The notes below the pieces were generated by a model, which saw only the letters and a list, made by a program, of their open reading frames with translations, was not told the DNA's origin and ran no database searches. From Flavobacteriales bacterium CG18_big_fil_WC_8_21_14_2_50_32_9 (GTDB lineage Bacteria; Bacteroidota; Bacteroidia; Flavobacteriales_E; Vicingaceae): a stretch of DNA of 12,395 nucleotides. Position numbers and translations under genes: made by a program. Location: assembly GCA_002770955.1 (NCBI GenBank), contig PCUH01000193.1, positions 1 to 12,395 on the forward strand, written 5' to 3'. The first letter of the stretch is position 1; the number at the start of each line of letters is the position of its first letter. This document shows, piece after piece, positions 8,203 to 12,395 of this stretch.

Positions 8203-8631
8203 TTAGTGATTGGTTTTCCATTGATGCGTTGCATCTTCAAAAATTTCTTTACCAAAAACAGGCACTTTAGCTTTTATTTCTTCTGTAATAAACCTACAAG
8301 CATCAAAAGCCATTGCTCTGTGTTTGGATGAAGTGAACACAAACAAACAAATTTCGCCAGCTTTTACCACTCCTAAACTGTGGTAAATATGTAGGCATGT
8401 TAAATCAAACTTTTCAAAGGCAGCTTCTCTAATATTGTGAAACTCTTTTTCAGCCATATCTTCATAAGCAGAATAATCTATTGCTTGAACAATTTTTCCT
8501 TCTATTTCATCAGCTCTCACTTGTCCTAAAAAAATGGAATGACCTCCAATGTTTGTTTTTACTTGGTGATGAGCAATTGAGTTTGCAATTTTTTCAGGAG
8601 AAATAGCTCCTTGCATGAATACTTTTTTCAT
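8203..8631 (-). CDS. moaE: Molybdopterin synthase catalytic subunit MoaE
   Basis: MoaE, with the thiocarboxylated MoaD subunit, adds the two dithiolene sulfurs to precursor Z (cPMP) to make molybdopterin in the cytoplasm. At 142 residues it has the family's normal length. Recognisable blocks are GHSIFLGQVR (30-39), IDYSAYEDMAEKE (51-63), YHSLGVVKAGE (83-93), SSKHRAMAFDACRF (101-114, including the His-Arg pair that contacts substrate) and EEIKAKVPVFGKE (117-129). Lys120 fits the main catalytic lysine (Lys119 in E. coli). At the second catalytic lysine position (Lys126 in E. coli) a simple alignment places Gly127, with a lysine one residue later. The start is ATG; no other in-frame start fits better. 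It lies downstream of the AlbA_2 gene (117-bp gap) and of moeB on the same strand. MoaD is not in the window. Confidence 0.93.
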   Translation of the reverse strand: MKKVFMQGAISPEKIANSIAHHQVKTNIGGHSIFLGQVRADEIEGKIVQAIDYSAYEDMAEKEFHNIREAAFEKFDLTCLHIYHSLGVVKAGEICLFVFTSSKHRAMAFDACRFITEEIKAKVPVFGKEIFEDATHQWKTNH

Positions 8632-8748
8632 TTTTGTATGTTTTTAATAATTTAGGTTTTTGTGATTTCGTTTCTAAATTGATGGGCTGTAAATATTTTT
8701 AAATTAACTCTATCTTGGTAAAGTGTTGGGCGTATTTGTAGAGTTTGT

Positions 8749-10233
8749 TCATTCAATAACTTTAAGTTTTTCTTTTAACTGTTTTGTTAAATAATAGCCT
8801 CCAGTTTGTGCTGCTTCACCTTTAAATTCGATAAGTTTAGCATCACGTAATTGCTGTATATACCTCTCAATAGTTCTTTCACCTCCCAACTGTGTTATTT
8901 TTTGATATTCAGGAATACGTTTGCCTTCGTTAGAAATAATAGCTTTTAAAAGAATTGTCAATTTTTCTTTTACTCCCTCAGTTGCTCCCTCAATTGCTCC
9001 GTCAATAGCTCCGTCAATAGCTCCGTCATTTGCACCGACAACTGCTCCGTCATTTGCTAAAGGAATAGTCATTTTAAAGGTTTTTCCTTCAATAAATGTA
9101 GGATTGCTTTGTCCGGAGTATTTTTTAATAAACTTGTTTACATTAATTACTCCAGAGCCTAATTCATCAACTCGACCAAGTTGCATAAAGAATTTAGCAA
9201 TAACTGGATTTTTTGGAAAAGGAGAAAAATCATCTATCGATAAATTTCCTGTTCCGTGTGGATTGTTGGCATTTTCGGTTTCAACCCTGTTCGCATAAAT
9301 AATAAAAGTTGTTGGTTGGGCATTGGTATATTCACGATGAACAATAATGTTGGCAACAATTTCTCTAAATATAGCAGTTCGTAAACTTTTTCGTTGGTCG
9401 CCTTCGGTGTAAAATTTATCTGGTAAATGTTTGGCAACAAAACCTAATAACTGGTCATAAGCATCTATTAAATTGGTTTGTATGTACAAACGATCATCAT
9501 AACGGTCGGTATTGCTTATTCTTACCAAAGCATCAATTTTATAATGTGGTAAAACCTGTTGTATTACTTCGTCTTTTCCCAACAATAAAATGGCAGCAAG
9601 GGTATAACCTTCTTGCCCTGTTTGATAATCTCTTTTCCAAAGTCCTGCTTTTTGTAACAATTGTTCATCATTAAGAGATAACCAAGGATGATTGGCTTCG
9701 TTGCTTTTGATGAGATTACGAAGTTTTGGAAACAATGTAGGATTGAAATCAGAATACTGAATTCCAGGATAAATAATTCCTTCAGTGTAATGTGTTCGTT
9801 TTCGGTTGTAAATTTCTGCAATTTGGTGCGGTTCGGTTACCTTAAAATCGCCATCATTACTTCTGTCGTAAACTACGCCTGCCGATTTATGTAATTGCGA
9901 ACTGCACGGAACTTGTATGTGAATTATTGTTTTATTATCAATGTTATAAACCTGCGGAAACAAAATAAAGGGAGGGTCTAATTTTTCGGGATTATTTGAA
10001 AGGTTGACTAAATTAGTGGTAATCGTTTCTATTTTAGTTGCATCAACTCCTATAATGTTTCCATCATTATCTGCTCCCAATAAAATATTACCACCATCAC
10101 GATTTAGCATGGCACAAATAGACTCAAACAAATTACCTGGAAGTTGAGTATGCGATTTTTTAAACTCCAAACGAATGCCTTCGCCTTGTGTTAGTATATT
10201 CTTTACTCTTTTTATATTTTGACTTTCGGGCAT
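8749..10233 (-). CDS. AlbA_2/Schlafen-type ATP-binding protein with C-terminal winged helix (RecG C-terminal-like)
   Basis: This 494-residue protein has the layout of a widespread family often annotated as a putative transcriptional regulator or a RecG-like ATP-binding protein. An N-terminal AlbA_2 (Slfn) nucleic-acid-binding domain covers about 10-145, with EGIRLEFKKS (18-27) and NRDGGNILLGADNDG (44-58). A middle region holds a GHKL ATPase-like domain at about 280-390: EIVANIIVHREY (291-302) resembles the N-box and GRVDELGSG (353-361) the G-box. A tetrapeptide-repeat linker follows at 394-421, and a winged-helix domain at about 422-494 (GGERTIERYIQQLRDAKLIEF). The start is ATG with no Shine-Dalgarno. 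The gene sits 74 bp after moeB and 117 bp before moaE. It has no known role in molybdopterin synthesis, so it may be an accessory insertion. The biological role of this family is poorly defined: regulation is the usual guess, and some Schlafen-domain relatives act in defence. Confidence 0.82.
   Translation of the reverse strand: MPESQNIKRVKNILTQGEGIRLEFKKSHTQLPGNLFESICAMLNRDGGNILLGADNDGNIIGVDATKIETITTNLVNLSNNPEKLDPPFILFPQVYNIDNKTIIHIQVPCSSQLHKSAGVVYDRSNDGDFKVTEPHQIAEIYNRKRTHYTEGIIYPGIQYSDFNPTLFPKLRNLIKSNEANHPWLSLNDEQLLQKAGLWKRDYQTGQEGYTLAAILLLGKDEVIQQVLPHYKIDALVRISNTDRYDDRLYIQTNLIDAYDQLLGFVAKHLPDKFYTEGDQRKSLRTAIFREIVANIIVHREYTNAQPTTFIIYANRVETENANNPHGTGNLSIDDFSPFPKNPVIAKFFMQLGRVDELGSGVINVNKFIKKYSGQSNPTFIEGKTFKMTIPLANDGAVVGANDGAIDGAIDGAIEGATEGVKEKLTILLKAIISNEGKRIPEYQKITQLGGERTIERYIQQLRDAKLIEFKGEAAQTGGYYLTKQLKEKLKVIE
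8972..9055. repeat. Seven-copy 12-bp tandem repeat inside the AlbA_2 gene
   Basis: Seven adjoining 12-bp units follow the pattern GCTCCGTCAATA on the plus strand. The units at 8996-9007 and 9008-9019 are identical, those at 9020-9031 and 9044-9055 are identical to each other, and the rest differ by a few bases. Read on the gene's strand they encode NDGA VVGA NDGA IDGA IDGA IEGA TEGV (residues 394-421). Because the unit is 12 bp, gain or loss of copies keeps the frame and only changes linker length. Confidence 0.9.
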
Positions 10234-10307
10234 GTTTTTTTGTTAATTTAAATTTTTGTTACTACTCAGGTAGATATTTTTTTTCGCTATCAACGTCATA
10301 ACTCTAA

Positions 10308-11408
10308 CTATTTATCCCACGTAACAATTCCGTCTTTTAAATTGATTAGATTATCAAAGCCTTGTGCTTCTAAAAAAGCAATACAAGTTAAACTCCGAAC
10401 ACCATGCTGACAAAAAACTACTGTTTTTTTGGAACGATTTATTTTTTCTAACTGTGTCGGAATGTCTTGAAGAGGAATGTTTATCGCATTTAAAACTTCA
10501 ATTTTCGGTTGTTCCCAAGGGGCTCTGACATCTATGATTTGGATGTCTTCATTTGTTAAAAGTATTTTCAATTCTTGAGCGGTAATTTCTTTTTGTTTGG
10601 TTGTTTGTTTTTCTATCCCACAAAAGAAATCATAATCAAACTGCTCAAATGCTGTTGCATTGGCAAGTACTTTTTCAAATTCTTGTTCAACACGCTGAAT
10701 TTTTAACACATAAAAACTAGCTTCAAGTGCGTTGTAAATTTGCATTTTTCCAGAAAGTACGCTTCCAATTTCTAAAATAATTTTCAAAACTTCATTGGCT
10801 TGTTGTGTACCAATTAACCCTGGAAGAACTCCTAAAACGCCAACTTCAGAACAATTAGGCACACTTCCTTGTTGTGGCGGAGTTGGAAACAAACAACGAT
10901 AAGAAGGTCCGTTTTTGTAATTAAAAACAGTAACCTGTCCTTCAAATTTATAGATGGCACCGTAAACAAGCGGTTTGTTTGTAATTACACAAGCATCATT
11001 TACCAAATATCGGGTTGAAAAATTATCTGTTCCATCAACAATAATATCATAAGCTGAAAAAATAGTCAACGCATTTTTGGGGGTTAACTTTTCAGGATAA
11101 GTCTTAAAATTCACGTAATTATTTAAAGCACTCAATCTTTTTTTTGCTGCTAATGCTTTGTTAATCCCTATATCTTCAATGGTAAATAAAACTTGTCGCT
11201 GAAGGTTGGTTTCATCAACCGTATCAAAATCTATGATGCCAATATTTCCTACTCCTGCTGCTGTTAAATATAGCAATACAGGACAACCTAAACCGCCTGC
11301 ACCAATAACCAAAACCCTCGATGCTTTAAGTTTTTCTTGTCCTTCCACTCCTATTTTATCGAGAATTAAATGACGGTTATACCTATTTTTTTCTGAATCT
11401 GTGAGCAA
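10308..11408 (-). CDS. moeB: MoeB/ThiF-type adenylyltransferase fused to a rhodanese domain
   Basis: This is an E1-like enzyme that would adenylate the C-terminal Gly of a ubiquitin-like sulfur carrier (MoaD or ThiS), with the fused rhodanese domain delivering sulfur. It has 366 residues. The ThiF/MoeB domain covers 1 to about 245, with the nucleotide loop GAGGLG (36-41), DFDTVDETNLQRQ (60-72), GTDNF (126-130) and the conserved Cys186 in PNCSEVG. The rhodanese domain covers about 273-366, with catalytic Cys333 in the loop CQHGVRS. The structural zinc site is unusual: canonical MoeB has two CxxC pairs, but here the first is SYRC and no second pair exists. MoeB is preferred over ThiF because moaE lies downstream on the same strand, but a thiamine role cannot be excluded. 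The start is TTG: no ATG precedes it in frame after the upstream stop, and the N-terminus matches homologues. It is divergent from batE. Confidence 0.88.
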   Translation of the reverse strand: MLTDSEKNRYNRHLILDKIGVEGQEKLKASRVLVIGAGGLGCPVLLYLTAAGVGNIGIIDFDTVDETNLQRQVLFTIEDIGINKALAAKKRLSALNNYVNFKTYPEKLTPKNALTIFSAYDIIVDGTDNFSTRYLVNDACVITNKPLVYGAIYKFEGQVTVFNYKNGPSYRCLFPTPPQQGSVPNCSEVGVLGVLPGLIGTQQANEVLKIILEIGSVLSGKMQIYNALEASFYVLKIQRVEQEFEKVLANATAFEQFDYDFFCGIEKQTTKQKEITAQELKILLTNEDIQIIDVRAPWEQPKIEVLNAINIPLQDIPTQLEKINRSKKTVVFCQHGVRSLTCIAFLEAQGFDNLINLKDGIVTWDK

Positions 11409-11430
11409 TTTATTTGAATTTAATTTTGTG

Positions 11431-11460
11431 CTAAATTACGTTTTTTGATTTTTTAACAAC
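11431..11460 (-). promoter_or_regulatory. Probable moeB promoter
   Basis: On the minus strand GTTG (11460-11457), an 18-nt spacer and TAATTTAG (11438-11431) resemble the Bacteroidota -33/-7 elements, with one mismatch in each. The spacer equals that of the M28 promoter, and the start codon follows 22 nt after the -7 box. It would drive moeB and possibly the two genes downstream. Confidence 0.4.
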
Positions 11461-11500
11461 TATTTCTTTCCTTTACAAATACAGAGATACTAAAAAAAGC

Positions 11501-11508
11501 TACTTTTG
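11501..11508 (+). promoter_or_regulatory. -7 promoter box of batE
   Basis: TACTTTTG here is identical to the -7 box of the M28 peptidase gene and lies 26 nt before the batE ATG at 11535. No clear TTTG is seen at the usual upstream distance, so the -33 part is weak. Its presence between divergent moeB and batE supports batE having its own promoter. Confidence 0.5.
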
Positions 11509-11534
11509 GAATTGATATTTCTCATAATTTGAAT

Positions 11535-12302
11535 ATGTTAGTTAAAAAAATCTTTCCTTTCTATTTATTACTATTTCTTATAGGTGCTTTTAATTATTGC
11601 AAAGCAAGTGTAGAAACTGATTATCAAACAGCAAACAAACATTATAGCGAGCAAAAATACAGTGAAGCTATTGCTACTTATGAAGCTATGTTGGCTACCA
11701 ATCAAATTTCTGCTGATGTTTATTATAATTTAGGTAATGCTTATTTTAAAACGAATCAATTGCCAGCTGCAATTTTAAACTATGAAAGAGCGTTGAAGCT
11801 AACTCCAGACCATGAGGATGCCCTTTTTAATTTAAAATTAGCTAACTCAAAAACCATTGACAAAGTAGATAGACTTCCCGCTATGTTTATAGGGAATGCT
11901 TGGCAAAACTTGGTTACATCAAAAACCGTTACTACGTGGTCTTCTCTATGTATTTTGTTCATTTTTATTTCTTTACTTCTATTCATTAGTTACCTTTTGA
12001 TTCATATTGTTTTTTTGAAGAAAATAGGTTTTTATGGCGGTTGTATTTTCTTAGTAATTAGTCTGTTCACGTGGTTTTTAGCTGCACAACACGCATCCAT
12101 ATTAGAGCATAATACTGAAGCGATAATTTTTTCATCAGTAGTTACGGTTGTTAGTGAGCCTAATGAAAATGCAAACAAACTTTTTAACTTACACGAAGGA
12201 TTGAAAGTAAATTTAATAGAATCATCTAACAGTTGGTCTAAAATAAAAATTCCTAATGGAAATGTGGGTTGGATTAAGAATGAATCTTTGCAGAAAATTT
12301 AA
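11535..12302 (+). CDS. batE: BatE-like protein: TPR, two membrane helices, SH3-like domain
   Basis: From ATG 11535 the protein has 255 residues. An N-terminal signal or anchor sequence (1 to about 24) is followed by two TPR motifs at about 27-95 (including ADVYYNLGNAYFKTNQLPAAILNYERAL), two membrane helices at about 135-160 and 163-184, and a bacterial SH3-like domain at about 197-253 (SVVTVVSEPNENANKLFNLHEG, then WSKIKIPNGNVGWI). This order matches BatE of the Bacteroidota Bat operon (moxR-batABCDE), named for aerotolerance in Bacteroides and thought to form an envelope complex; the precise function is not settled. A TTG two codons upstream is also possible, but ATG fits the signal sequence better. 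No batD or other bat gene precedes it: moeB runs the other way from the opposite side of its promoter region. A palindromic repeat follows, so it appears monocistronic. Confidence 0.85.
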   Translation: MLVKKIFPFYLLLFLIGAFNYCKASVETDYQTANKHYSEQKYSEAIATYEAMLATNQISADVYYNLGNAYFKTNQLPAAILNYERALKLTPDHEDALFNLKLANSKTIDKVDRLPAMFIGNAWQNLVTSKTVTTWSSLCILFIFISLLLFISYLLIHIVFLKKIGFYGGCIFLVISLFTWFLAAQHASILEHNTEAIIFSSVVTVVSEPNENANKLFNLHEGLKVNLIESSNSWSKIKIPNGNVGWIKNESLQKI

Positions 12303-12327
12303 CACCAATTGTTATTATTCAGGTATC

Positions 12328-12375
12328 TTTTGTTTCTAGCAATCCCGATAACCAACGGGACACTAAGAAACAAAG
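12328..12375. repeat. Palindromic intergenic element downstream of batE
   Basis: Two nested arms form a long hairpin. The outer arms TTTGTTTCT (12329-12337) and AGAAACAAA (12366-12374) pair over 9 bp. A 5x5 internal loop separates them from the inner pair TCCCG (12343-12347) and CGGGA (12356-12360), which close an 8-nt loop. The core CCCGATAACCAACGGGA resembles the CCCGAT...ATCGGG palindromes that recur between genes in many Bacteroidota. It lies 26 bp after the batE stop and could end transcription or stabilise the 3' end of the RNA, although no long T-run follows on either side. Confidence 0.55.
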
Positions 12376-12395
12376 ATTTATAAATTGTTCGAATG

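Noticed and set aside
8996..9055. CRISPR-like repeats.
   Set aside because: The units are 12 bp, contiguous with no spacers, and in frame within a coding sequence.
8921..9298. Open frame of 125 codons on the plus strand with an APSIAPSI-type repeat.
   Set aside because: The repeat is the antisense reading of the 12-bp units in the AlbA_2 gene, which has clear domains on the other strand.
10261..10280. Short palindrome CTAC...GTAG between moeB and the AlbA_2 gene as a terminator.
   Set aside because: The stem is only 4 bp and too weak to support.
11529..11534. TTG 11529 as the batE start.
   Set aside because: The ATG two codons later gives a normal Lys-rich signal sequence and needs no rare start.

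Overview
The window looks like chromosomal DNA of a Bacteroidota bacterium, most likely of the Flavobacteriales. The evidence is the low GC content, the lack of clear Shine-Dalgarno sequences, and promoters of the Bacteroidota form (TTTG or TTG, a spacer, then TAnnTTTG). Gene content agrees: a Bacteroidota-type TamB, BatE, and a MoeB-rhodanese fusion. I cannot name the genus. 

Layout. 1-532: non-coding, rich in palindromes, ending in a good promoter. 533-1897 (+): exported M28 (carboxypeptidase Q-like) metallopeptidase. 1916-2557 (-): small exported beta-rich, probably outer-membrane protein, directly downstream of the very large tamB gene (2639-7066 or further, -). tamB is divergent from tsaD (7168-8193, +), the tRNA t6A-modification enzyme. 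tsaD converges on a leftward block: moeB/thiF-rhodanese (10308-11408), then an AlbA_2/Schlafen-type ATPase-like regulator (8749-10233), then moaE (8203-8631). batE (11535-12302, +) is divergent from moeB and followed by a palindromic repeat at the right edge. 

How the genes relate. TamB and the small barrel-like protein form an envelope pair on one strand. MoeB and MoaE both belong to molybdopterin synthesis: MoeB adenylates the C-terminus of MoaD, and MoaE with MoaD thiolates precursor Z. The AlbA_2 protein between them has no obvious part in that pathway and looks like an accessory insertion. tsaD is housekeeping. BatE is normally part of the Bat (aerotolerance) cluster, but here it appears alone. 

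No undescribed multi-gene system (defence island, CRISPR, biosynthetic cluster) is evident. The points most worth a second look are: (1) tamB, whose membrane anchor is encoded upstream of every standard start codon; (2) closely interlocked tamB/tsaD promoters; (3) a 12-bp tandem repeat that makes a tetrapeptide linker in the AlbA_2 protein; (4) the structured non-coding DNA at both ends; and (5) active-site or metal-site departures in MoaE and MoeB.
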